From NCBI GenBank assembly GCA_023141985.1, contig JAGLKH010000321.1:1-5394 (forward strand): a stretch of DNA of 5,394 nucleotides, in the 5' to 3' direction. A program made the translations under genes and the position numbers. This DNA is from Flavobacteriaceae bacterium. GTDB taxonomy: Bacteria > Bacteroidota > Bacteroidia > Flavobacteriales > Flavobacteriaceae. This document shows, one piece after another, positions 1 through 5,394 of the stretch (the stretch's first letter is position 1; each line of letters opens with the position of its first letter). The notes beneath the pieces were generated by a model. That model was given only the letters and a program-made list of their open reading frames with translations. It was not told the origin of the DNA and did no database searches.

Positions 1-668
1 GCATCACCATCGTCCCAAAAACTGGTATATTCACCAGTAGTAGAAATGGCTATTCTTAATGTTCTTAAAATTTGATCGTTTGCATCTCTATTTAACAACA
101 TATTTTCCCTTTTAGGGACAAATGTATCTTCAGTTAAACAGTCAAAAGATTTTGGTGCATTTAATTTAGCTTCCCTGTTATAAACTAAATATTGTCCGTT
201 AGATAATTTTGTGGCAGGTGATAAAAAATGAGCTGCTCTATCTGTATAAGAGGTCATAGCATTTACTCCTAGAGGTGTAACACTAAAACGAATTCTTGCT
301 CCTGGATTATCGATGCTAAAACCGAGATAGGTTTTAATATTTGGGTAACGTGCCGAAAGCTCTTGGGAAAGAATAGGAGTTTGTATGATTCTAAACCTTT
401 CTAACTTACCTTTTTCGTTTGGGAAACTAACTACAATATTTGATTTTCCACTAAACTGACCTCTAATTGGAGTTCCAGCTAATTGTTCTTTAAAAGTGGT
501 ATTATTTAATTGATATACTTTATAATCGGAATCATTTAGATTTTTTAAAGAAACGCCATGTGTTCCATCTTTAAAATCAGTTTCAGTCCAATAATTTTGT
601 TGACTATAAATAGAAAATGTCAATAAAAAAAAGGAAATAAAAAAAACATAGTGTAGATTTGTTTTCAT
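1..668 (-). CDS. Secreted reprolysin-like zinc metallopeptidase, N-terminal part (cut by window edge)
   Basis: Reading the minus strand from the ATG at 668 gives 222 open codons that run off the window at position 1, so the C-terminal part is missing. Residues 1-22 form a signal peptide (MKTN start, a Phe/Leu-rich core, then YSQQ, so cleavage near residue 22-23). Residues 28-190 resemble the propeptide of Bacteroidota reprolysin-like (M12B-type) peptidases, including the segment ARYPNIKTYLGFSIDNPGAR at 106-125. Residues 205-214, RIAISTTGEY, match the first strand of the catalytic domain, which in this family precedes a HExxH zinc site; that site would lie beyond the edge and is not seen. Family members often end in a type IX secretion sorting domain, which also cannot be checked here. 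The gene is probably for an extracellular protease. It is divergent from ribF with 70 bp between the starts. The leader before the ATG is A-rich, without a Shine-Dalgarno site. Family assignment rests on recalled motifs, so it is moderately sure; that it is a real exported protein is quite sure. Confidence 0.8.
   Translation of the reverse strand, partial: MKTNLHYVFFISFFLLTFSIYSQQNYWTETDFKDGTHGVSLKNLNDSDYKVYQLNNTTFKEQLAGTPIRGQFSGKSNIVVSFPNEKGKLERFRIIQTPILSQELSARYPNIKTYLGFSIDNPGARIRFSVTPLGVNAMTSYTDRAAHFLSPATKLSNGQYLVYNREAKLNAPKSFDCLTEDTFVPKRENMLLNRDANDQILRTLRIAISTTGEYTSFWDDGD
654..661 (+). promoter_or_regulatory. Possible ribF -7 element (weak)
   Basis: TAGATTTG fits TAnnTTTG and lies 77 bases before the ribF ATG, inside the first codons of the divergent protease gene. 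No TTG is present at the expected 17-23 base distance upstream, so support is weak. A second imperfect match, TAATTTTT at 700-707, is closer to ribF but lacks the final G. Confidence 0.2.
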
Positions 669-693
669 GGGGATTTTTTTTAACATAGCTGAA

Positions 694-727
694 CAAAGTT
701 AATTTTTTTTCTGAGAATCCATAACAA
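694..727 (-). promoter_or_regulatory. Bacteroidota-type promoter for the metallopeptidase gene
   Basis: On the minus strand TTG (727-725) is followed after 23 bases by TAACTTTG (701-694), a full match to the TAnnTTTG -7 element. The 23-base spacing is at the upper limit of the flavobacterial pattern. Transcription would start near 688, giving a leader of about 20 nt before the ATG at 668. The element lies in the short divergent gap, with its -33 part only 12 bases from the ribF start, so the two genes may interfere with each other's expression. Confidence 0.55.
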
Positions 728-738
728 GCTACTTTTTT

Positions 739-1674
739 ATGAATAAAACAATTAAACTCGAAGATTATAGCAATAGCACAAATTCGGTAGTTACAATTGG
801 CACTTTTGATGGGGTACATGTTGGACATCAAAAAATAGTTAAGCGTTTGGTTAAAATCGCTAAAGAGAGTAATTTACAATCAATTGTATTAACATTTTTT
901 CCTCACCCAAGAATGATATTACAAAAAGATGCGAATATCAAACTAATTAATACTATTGATGAGAAGGCTGAATTGTTTAATAATTTAGGGCTAGATTATC
1001 TAATTATAAAAGAATTTACTAAAGAATTTTCAAGATTAACAGCTTTAGAATTTGTTAGAGATATTTTGGTAAACAAACTTCATGTAAGTCATATTATAAT
1101 TGGTTACGATCATCAATTTGGAAAAAACAGAACTGCAAATATTAATGATTTAAGAGAATATGGAGAAATTTATGATTTTGAAGTAACTGAAATATCAGCT
1201 CAAGATATAGATGAAGTTACCGTAAGTTCCACAAAAATTAGAAAGGCTTTAAATGAAGGAGATATTATGACTGCCAATACGTATTTAGGGTATCAATTTA
1301 TGCTAACAGGGACTATAGTGAAAGGTAAGGGGTTAGGGAAACAAATAGATTTTCCAACCGCTAATTTGCTAATAAAAGAACCTTATAAATTAATTCCTAA
1401 AGCAGGTGTTTATATAGTTAAATCTGTTGTTAATGGAGAAGTGGTTTTTGGGATGATGAATATTGGAATAAATCCAACTGTTGGAGGTAAAAATCAATCT
1501 ATAGAAATTCATTTTTTCGATTTTAATAAAGAAATTTATGGAGAAAAAGTTAAAATAGAACTTTTAATTCGTATAAGAGATGAGCATAAATTTGCGTCTA
1601 TAGAAGCTTTGCAAACTCAACTTCATAAAGACAAGTCTATGGCTTTAGAGTACATAAATAAAAATTATGTTTAA
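739..1674 (+). CDS. ribF: Bifunctional riboflavin kinase / FAD synthetase (RibF)
   Basis: This cytoplasmic enzyme phosphorylates riboflavin to FMN and then adenylylates FMN to FAD. The protein has 311 residues, the normal length for the fused bacterial form. The N-terminal FAD synthetase (nucleotidyltransferase) half shows GTFDGVHVGH at 21-30, the HxGH-type nucleotide-binding loop, then GYDHQFGK at 122-129 and the SSTKIR motif at 163-168. The C-terminal riboflavin kinase half shows GKGLGKQIDFPTANL, with the PTAN Mg-ATP motif at 206-209, and SIEIHFFDF, where Glu256 lies at the position of the catalytic Glu of this domain. All key motifs are intact. The ATG at 739 is preferred because the protein then begins about 20 residues before the first motif, as usual; there is no Shine-Dalgarno site. 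No FMN riboswitch can fit in the 70 bp upstream. The next gene, serS, starts 210 bp downstream. Confidence 0.97.
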   Translation: MNKTIKLEDYSNSTNSVVTIGTFDGVHVGHQKIVKRLVKIAKESNLQSIVLTFFPHPRMILQKDANIKLINTIDEKAELFNNLGLDYLIIKEFTKEFSRLTALEFVRDILVNKLHVSHIIIGYDHQFGKNRTANINDLREYGEIYDFEVTEISAQDIDEVTVSSTKIRKALNEGDIMTANTYLGYQFMLTGTIVKGKGLGKQIDFPTANLLIKEPYKLIPKAGVYIVKSVVNGEVVFGMMNIGINPTVGGKNQSIEIHFFDFNKEIYGEKVKIELLIRIRDEHKFASIEALQTQLHKDKSMALEYINKNYV

Positions 1675-1722
1675 TCGCCTTTTATTTAAAAAATAGCACT
1701 CTAATAGTTTTAAGAATCTATT

Positions 1723-1793
1723 GAAGCCATTTTATGGGGTGGATTAAGTGTGCATTAATAAATCCCACATTAGATTTGGCTTCTATAAAATGG
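1723..1793. repeat. Overlapping inverted repeats between ribF and serS
   Basis: Two perfect inverted pairs compete with each other. GAAGCC (1723-1728) pairs with GGCTTC (1778-1783), and CCATTTTAT (1727-1735) pairs with ATAAAATGG (1785-1793); the left arms share CC at 1727-1728, so both cannot form fully. Inside either outer stem, GTGGATT (1739-1745) can pair with AATCCCAC (1761-1768) with one bulged C. No U-tract follows, so this is not an ordinary terminator. It may be an RNA structure in a ribF-serS read-through transcript or the remains of a small hairpin element. No flanking target duplication is seen. Confidence 0.45.
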
Positions 1794-1842
1794 AATGCAT
1801 TTAAGTATAGCGGTTGGATTTTACTTTCAAAACAGGATTAAA

Positions 1843-1850
1843 TATCTTTG
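1843..1850 (+). promoter_or_regulatory. Likely serS -7 promoter element
   Basis: TATCTTTG matches TAnnTTTG and lies 34 bases before the serS ATG at 1885, which would give a leader of about 28 nt. The nearest TTG (1814-1816) is 26 bases upstream, longer than the usual spacing, so the -33 part is uncertain. Further TAnnTTTG matches occur at 1771-1778 (TAGATTTG), 1859-1866 and 1872-1879 (both TAAATTTG). The last has a TTG at 1848-1850 at a 21-base spacing but would start transcription at the start codon itself. These elements lie within the 90 bases that an upstream start at 1795 would make coding, which argues for 1885. Confidence 0.45.
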
Positions 1851-1884
1851 TAATTCATTAAATTTGTCCCTTAAATTTGATCCA

Positions 1885-3162
1885 ATGCTACAAGTACATT
1901 TTATAAGAGAACATAAAGATTTAGTAATTGCACGTTTAGCTAAACGAAAAATTGATGCCAAACAAATGATTGCTGATGTAATTACCTTTGATGAAGACCG
2001 AAGACGTTTGCAAACTCAACTCGACAACGCTTTGGCAGAATCAAATTCTTTATCGAAAGAAATAGGAATGTTTTATAAGTCTGGAGAAGTGCAAAAGGCG
2101 AATTTATTGAAAGAGAAAACAGCAAAATTAAAGGAAGATACTAAGCAAATAAATGAACAGCTTAATATAAAAGTAGAAGTTTTACAAGAATTGCTTTACA
2201 AAATTCCAAATGTGCCTCACGAATCTGTTCCAAAAGGAAATACTGAAGACGATAATGAGGTGATTTTTAGTGAAGGTGAAATACCTGTTTTGCATGATAA
2301 TGCGATGCCACATTGGGATTTGGCTAAAAAATATAACATTATAGATTTTGAGCTTGGTAATAAAATTACAGGAGCAGGCTTTCCGGTTTACATAGATAAA
2401 GGCGCCAAATTACAACGTGCATTAATAAATTATTTTTTAGATAAAAATACAGCTGCAGGTTACAAAGAGGTACAAGTACCACATTTAGTAAATGAAGCTT
2501 CAGGTTTTGGCACAGGTCAATTGCCAGATAAAGAAGGGCAGATGTATCATGTAAACGGTAATGGAGATAATTTTTATCTTATTCCAACTGCCGAAGTTCC
2601 GGCAACAAATTTATTTAGAGGAGATTTGTTATCAGAAAACGAATTACCTAAAGCAATAACAGCTTATACGCCTTGCTTTCGTCGAGAAGCAGGCAGTTAT
2701 GGAGCACATGTAAGAGGATTAAATAGATTACATCAATTTGATAAAGTTGAAATATTACGCGTCGAACATCCTAACCGTTCTTATGATGCTCTTAATGAAA
2801 TGGTAGAACATGTTAAAACTATTTTAAAAGAATTAAAATTACCTTACAGAATTTTAAGACTTTGTGGTGGTGATTTAGGATTTACATCTGCATTGACATA
2901 CGATTTTGAAGTATTTTCTACTGCCCAAGACAGATGGTTAGAAATTTCTTCAGTATCTAATTTTGAAACATTTCAAGCCAATCGATTAAAGTTGCGTTTT
3001 AAGAACAGTAACGGTAAGAGCGAATTAACACACACTTTAAATGGGAGTTCTTTAGCATTACCAAGAGTCTTAGCTGGACTATTGGAGAATTATCAAACCG
3101 AAAAGGGAATTATTATTCCTGATGTATTAGTGCCATATACAGGATTTACTATTATCGATTAA
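1885..3162 (+). CDS. serS: Seryl-tRNA synthetase (SerS)
   Basis: This class II aminoacyl-tRNA synthetase, cytoplasmic and dimeric, charges tRNA-Ser with serine (and tRNA-Sec where present). From the ATG at 1885 the protein has 425 residues, the usual size. It begins MLQVHFIREHKD, the standard start of Bacteroidota SerS. The N-terminal antiparallel coiled-coil arm that grips the tRNA long variable arm spans about residues 28-105, and the linker IPNVPHESVP follows at 107-116. The catalytic core has the serine-site TAEVP at 235-239, class II motif 2 (PCFRREAGSYG, 263-273, with the ATP-binding Arg) and motif 3 (THTLNGSSLALPR, 382-394). Nothing is missing. An in-frame ATG at 1795 would add 30 residues that do not resemble the family and would cover likely promoter elements, so it is rejected. 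No T-box leader or clear intrinsic terminator is present; the gene probably has its own promoter. Confidence 0.97.
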   Translation: MLQVHFIREHKDLVIARLAKRKIDAKQMIADVITFDEDRRRLQTQLDNALAESNSLSKEIGMFYKSGEVQKANLLKEKTAKLKEDTKQINEQLNIKVEVLQELLYKIPNVPHESVPKGNTEDDNEVIFSEGEIPVLHDNAMPHWDLAKKYNIIDFELGNKITGAGFPVYIDKGAKLQRALINYFLDKNTAAGYKEVQVPHLVNEASGFGTGQLPDKEGQMYHVNGNGDNFYLIPTAEVPATNLFRGDLLSENELPKAITAYTPCFRREAGSYGAHVRGLNRLHQFDKVEILRVEHPNRSYDALNEMVEHVKTILKELKLPYRILRLCGGDLGFTSALTYDFEVFSTAQDRWLEISSVSNFETFQANRLKLRFKNSNGKSELTHTLNGSSLALPRVLAGLLENYQTEKGIIIPDVLVPYTGFTIID

Positions 3163-3231
3163 TTTGTAGTTTTTTTCTTTCAAAATAAATAAAAATATAA
3201 CTGTTTTACCGATAAAGTATAAAATAAATAC

Positions 3232-3257
3232 GTCGTTCAACGATTTTTTTTGTTTTT
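3232..3257 (+). terminator. Weak candidate serS terminator, or operator
   Basis: The near-palindrome TCGTTCAACGA (3233-3243) is followed by eight T, one G and five T. As RNA it allows only a 4-5 bp stem with a three-base loop, so a terminator reading is weak. The same symmetry would also suit a protein-binding site just upstream of, and overlapping, the -33 part of the promoter at 3249-3280. Confidence 0.3.
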
Positions 3258-3280
3258 CCTTTGATTTTTAAAATATATTG
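3249..3280 (+). promoter_or_regulatory. Candidate promoter of the small membrane-peptide ORF
   Basis: TTTG (3249-3252) is followed after 21 bases by TATATTG (3274-3280), which differs from the TAnnTTTG -7 element by one missing T. Transcription would begin near 3287, leaving a leader of about 31 nt before the ATG at 3318. The spacing is good but the -7 element is imperfect. Confidence 0.35.
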
Positions 3281-3317
3281 TAGAAGTTAGTGCCACCAAA
3301 GCTATTTAACCTACATT

Positions 3318-3386
3318 ATGAAAAATTTTAAACGCATTATATTATTAATAACTTTAGTGGTATTAATAATTAAAGTTGTTTTATAA
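3318..3386 (+). CDS. 22-aa hydrophobic peptide ORF, single membrane helix
   Basis: ATG to TAA encodes 22 residues: a basic N-terminus (MKNFKR) followed by about 16 almost purely aliphatic residues with one Lys at 19. This is the layout of a one-pass membrane peptide with its N-terminus in the cytoplasm. It is not recognised as a known family. In favour of a real gene are a promoter-like pair at 3249-3280, a leader of reasonable length and a strong terminator at 3510-3541 with no other gene to serve. Against it are its very small size and the AT-rich background, which easily yields Ile/Leu/Val codons. It may instead be the front half of a frameshifted gene (see 3318-3478). Confidence 0.35.
   Translation: MKNFKRIILLITLVVLIIKVVL
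3341..3370. repeat. 10-bp AT-only inverted repeat inside the small ORF
   Basis: ATTATTAATA (3341-3350) and TATTAATAAT (3361-3370) are perfect reverse complements with a ten-base loop. A competing pair, AACTTTA (3350-3356) with TAAAGTT (3371-3377), overlaps it. The stem is made only of A-T pairs, so it may be a by-product of repeated Leu/Ile codons. Confidence 0.35.
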
Positions 3387-3509
3387 TTGATATTTTGAAT
3401 TTGCACCAAATCGAATTACAATTATTTTATAATACAAAAGAAAATACCCACGCCGAATATTTGAATCGTATTAGATAACATGATTAATAGCACATTTATT
3501 TTGGATGGT

Positions 3510-3541
3510 AATGCCTGAGCTTTAGTTCAGGCATTTTTTTT
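3510..3541 (+). terminator. Strong intrinsic terminator
   Basis: AATGCCTGAGC (3510-3520) pairs with GTTCAGGCATT (3525-3535) around the loop TTTA, giving an 11 bp stem with one G-U pair, and the T run continues to 3541. The reverse strand has no T run after the stem, so it acts on plus-strand transcripts only. It lies 348 bases beyond serS, 31 bases after the end of the shifted frame at 3478 and 60 bases before the TPR gene. It therefore most likely ends a short transcript from this gap and insulates the TPR gene. Confidence 0.85.
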
Positions 3542-3568
3542 ATAAAAACATTAGTAAAAACTCACAAA

Positions 3569-3585
3569 CACATTTGTTATATTTA
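3569..3585 (+). promoter_or_regulatory. Candidate promoter elements of the TPR gene
   Basis: Two seven-of-eight matches to TAnnTTTG overlap here: CACATTTG (3569-3576) and TATATTTA (3578-3585). Neither has a proper TTG at 17-23 bases upstream; TTAG at 3551-3554 is the nearest to one for the second. A promoter is expected because the strong terminator at 3510-3541 cuts off transcription from upstream. The leader would be only about 10-18 nt. Confidence 0.3.
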
Positions 3586-3600
3586 CAAAAAATCATATTT

Positions 3601-5379
3601 ATGAGAGCAGTACTGCTTATATATGTTTTCTTAATTTCATCTACAATTGTTTCGCAAAACGAGCAACAAGCCTTTGATTATTTTAATAGTGGAAAGTTCG
3701 AAAAGGCATTAATATTGTATAATAAGCTTTATGAAAAAAATAAGAGCAATACTGATTATCTTTTAAAAATAGTAAATATTCATCAGCAGTTAGAGCAATT
3801 TAATCTTTCGGAAGAATTATTACAAAATCAAATTAAAAAGAGTAAAGACCCACAATATTCTGTGGAGTTAGGATATAACTTTCAATTAAAAAATGAACAA
3901 GAAAAAGCAAATTATTATTATAACCAAGCAATAACTAAAATTGAAGAAAACCCAATTTATGCATTTAATGTTGCAAGAAGGTTTGAGCAACATGCTTTAA
4001 TAGATCTTGCAGCAACGGTTTATGAAAGGGCGATGCTATTAAGACCAGAATCTAACTATTACATTCAATTAGCACGAATTTATGGAGAGCAAGGAAAGAT
4101 TGAAAAAATGTTTGTCAGCTATATCAATTTTATTAAAAAAAATACTGCTTATATTATTCAAGCCAAACGAATATTTAGCGAATATATCTCAGAAAATGGA
4201 GAAGACGAAAATAATATATTATTACGTAAAGTCTTACTTAAGAAAGCACAAACACAGCCCGATATATTATGGAATCAATTGTTAAGCTGGCTATTTATTC
4301 AGCAAAAAGATTACATTAAAGCATTTGCTCAAGAAAAAGCAATATTTAAACGTAAGCAAGAAACCATTATAGGAATTACCGATTTGGCAAACATTACAAT
4401 TAGCGAAGGCAATAGTGATGTAGCTAAAGAAGTACTTAAGTTTATTATAAACAACGCTTTAGATATAGATGCTGTTCTCAAAGCACATAAAGATTTATTA
4501 GAGTTGGAAACTAAATACGCTTCTAAATCGGATTATGTTAAGATAGACAAGACCTATAAAACTTTACTATATGATTTTGGAACGCTACCGCAAACTATAG
4601 ATTTACAAATATCTTATGCTCATTTCATGGCCTTTTATTTAAATGATCCTGATGCGGCAATAGTCTTTTTAAAAGAGACATTAAAAATAAAAGCGTCTAA
4701 ATTTATTCAAGCAAAAGTTAAATTAAAACTTGGAGATATTTTGGTTTTTCAGGAAAAATTTAATGAAGCATTAATCTATTTTTCTCAAATTCAAACCAGT
4801 TTAAAAAACAGTACAATATCTCAAGAGGCCAGATTTAGAGTTGCAAAAACAAGTTATTATAAGGGTGATTTTAAATGGGCAGAGTCTCAACTTAAAATTT
4901 TAAAATCATCAACATCACAACTTATTGCAAATGATGCTTTAGATTTAAAGTTACTTATTTCAGATAATAAATATGAAGACTCTACACAAACAGCTTTAAA
5001 ATTATATGCTAAAGCCGATTTGTTTTCCTTTCAAAATAAGACAGATAAAGCGATTTCGCTATTAGATAAAATTTTACTAGAACATAAAACAGAAACAATA
5101 ATAGCACAGGCACTTTTTAAACAAGCGCAATTATTTGAAATCAAACAACAATTTGATAAAGCCTCAATCAACTATAATAACATTATAGCAAACTATCGAG
5201 AAGGCTTCTTAGTCGACGACGCTTATTTTGCATTAGCAGAATTGTATGTAAATCATTTAGCACAGCCACAAAAAGCTAAAGCACTATTCGAACAAATCAT
5301 ATTTAATCATGAAGATAGTATCTACTTTGTCGAAGCACGAAAAAAATATAGAGCATTGCGTGGTGATGCGATTAATTAG
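3601..5379 (+). CDS. Exported tetratricopeptide-repeat (TPR) protein
   Basis: The protein has 592 residues. Residues 1-18 form a signal peptide (MRAVLLIYVFLISSTIVSQ, cleavage near Ser18/Gln19) with no lipobox Cys, so it is probably periplasmic. The rest is almost wholly helical repeats. A clear TPR is at about 20-53 (AFDYFNSGKFEKALILYNKL), then others at about 80-115 and 118-185. The C-terminal block at about 372-590 holds TolA-binding-protein-like TPRs: LGDILVFQEKFNEALIYF (~376-393), RVAKTSYYKGDFKWAESQL (~412-430), QAQLFEIKQQFDKASINY (~508-525) and ALAELYVNHLAQPQKAKALF (~543-562). The middle, about 190-370, is less regular. TPRs bind partner proteins; no catalytic motif is seen and no function can be given. 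The ATG at 3601 is chosen over the in-frame TTG at 3574, because it starts directly with a signal peptide and leaves room for a promoter. The stop is a TAG 15 bases before the window end. Confidence 0.9.
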   Translation: MRAVLLIYVFLISSTIVSQNEQQAFDYFNSGKFEKALILYNKLYEKNKSNTDYLLKIVNIHQQLEQFNLSEELLQNQIKKSKDPQYSVELGYNFQLKNEQEKANYYYNQAITKIEENPIYAFNVARRFEQHALIDLAATVYERAMLLRPESNYYIQLARIYGEQGKIEKMFVSYINFIKKNTAYIIQAKRIFSEYISENGEDENNILLRKVLLKKAQTQPDILWNQLLSWLFIQQKDYIKAFAQEKAIFKRKQETIIGITDLANITISEGNSDVAKEVLKFIINNALDIDAVLKAHKDLLELETKYASKSDYVKIDKTYKTLLYDFGTLPQTIDLQISYAHFMAFYLNDPDAAIVFLKETLKIKASKFIQAKVKLKLGDILVFQEKFNEALIYFSQIQTSLKNSTISQEARFRVAKTSYYKGDFKWAESQLKILKSSTSQLIANDALDLKLLISDNKYEDSTQTALKLYAKADLFSFQNKTDKAISLLDKILLEHKTETIIAQALFKQAQLFEIKQQFDKASINYNNIIANYREGFLVDDAYFALAELYVNHLAQPQKAKALFEQIIFNHEDSIYFVEARKKYRALRGDAIN

Positions 5380-5394
5380 TTAGCAGTGTTCAGT

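Larger units (their letters stand above)
3318..3478 (+). pseudogene. Possible frameshifted ~53-codon small membrane-protein gene
   Basis: The 22-codon ORF stops at 3384-3386, yet the frame one base back stays open from 3374 to the TAA at 3476-3478. Its last 27 residues, LNLHQIELQLFYNTKENTHA then EYLNRIR, look like ordinary protein: mixed charged and hydrophobic, able to form an amphipathic helix. Adding one T to the four-T run at 3379-3382 would join both frames into a 53-residue protein with an N-terminal membrane helix and a soluble tail ending 31 bases before the terminator stem. The fit with the terminator is attractive. Explanations are a sequencing or assembly slip, a true decay mutation, phase variation at a short T run, or chance. 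No slippery heptamer for programmed shifting is clear. Confidence 0.3.
3163..3600 (+). other. 438 bp intergenic region holding a small transcription unit
   Basis: The gap between serS and the TPR gene is very AT-rich. In order it contains a T-rich serS tail, two GTT-centred motifs (around 3203 and 3235), a T8 run, a promoter-like pair (3249-3280), a 22-codon ORF (3318-3386), a further open frame shifted by one base up to 3478, a strong intrinsic terminator (3510-3541) and a short promoter region for the TPR gene. I see no tRNA, tmRNA or other recognisable RNA gene. The minus strand holds only very short ORFs. Confidence 0.5.

Noticed and set aside
669..738. FMN riboswitch upstream of ribF
   Set aside because: The gap is only 70 bp, too short for the conserved FMN aptamer, and contains none of its helices.
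604..831. Minus-strand ORF of 75 codons across the protease/ribF gap
   Set aside because: It overlaps the starts of both the metallopeptidase and ribF in other frames, has a Phe/Cys-rich low-complexity composition and resembles no protein family; it is a shadow ORF.
1675..1884. T-box leader upstream of serS
   Set aside because: No T-box-like conserved segment and no antiterminator/terminator pair with U-tract is present, and T-boxes are not typical of Bacteroidota.
3391..3400. TATTTTG at 3391-3397 as a promoter for the shifted frame
   Set aside because: It is one T short of TAnnTTTG, has no TTG at the right distance upstream and lies inside the open frame.
3574..3600. TTG start for the TPR protein
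   Set aside because: It would add nine residues before the signal peptide and cover the likely promoter; the ATG at 3601 gives a standard signal peptide start.
4082..4285. 67-codon plus-strand ORF inside the TPR gene
   Set aside because: It lies wholly within the TPR coding region in another frame and is Lys/Leu/Ile-rich as expected for a shifted reading of AT-rich DNA.
1..5394. Mobile element, CRISPR array or defence cluster
   Set aside because: No transposase, integrase, cas or nuclease gene and no spaced direct-repeat array is seen; the complete genes are ribF, serS and a TPR protein in uniform AT-rich sequence.

Overview
The window is strongly AT-rich (roughly 30% GC by eye). It has no Shine-Dalgarno-like sites before its genes and carries several TAnnTTTG promoter elements, the -7 signature of Bacteroidota. 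Protein details agree with this: a RibF and a SerS of the usual Bacteroidota length and wording, and a reprolysin-type secreted metalloprotease of the kind common in this phylum. The best placement is a member of the Flavobacteriia, probably Flavobacteriaceae. This comes from sequence character and family knowledge, not from a database search.

Layout. At 1-668 on the minus strand lies the N-terminal part of a secreted reprolysin-like metallopeptidase: signal peptide, propeptide, and the first strand of the catalytic domain, cut by the window edge. It is divergent from ribF (739-1674, plus), the bifunctional riboflavin kinase/FAD synthetase; the two share a 70 bp intergenic region with a good promoter for the protease. 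A 210 bp gap follows, with overlapping inverted repeats (1723-1793) and four TAnnTTTG elements (1771-1879). Next is serS (seryl-tRNA synthetase), best started at 1885, not at the upstream ATG at 1795. The 438 bp gap 3163-3600 is not empty: it holds a candidate promoter, a 22-codon membrane-peptide ORF that looks like the front part of a frameshifted ~53-codon gene, and a strong intrinsic terminator at 3510-3541. Last is a complete 592-aa exported TPR-repeat protein (3601-5379).

How the genes relate. ribF makes FMN and FAD and serS charges tRNA-Ser; both are cytoplasmic housekeeping genes and are neighbours without being clearly one operon. The metalloprotease and the TPR protein are both exported. 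No defence, secretion or mobile cluster is visible, and no gene here belongs to an obviously undescribed system. The most interesting part is the compact locus at about 3199-3541, which looks like an independently transcribed small membrane-protein gene, possibly decayed or carrying a homopolymer frameshift.
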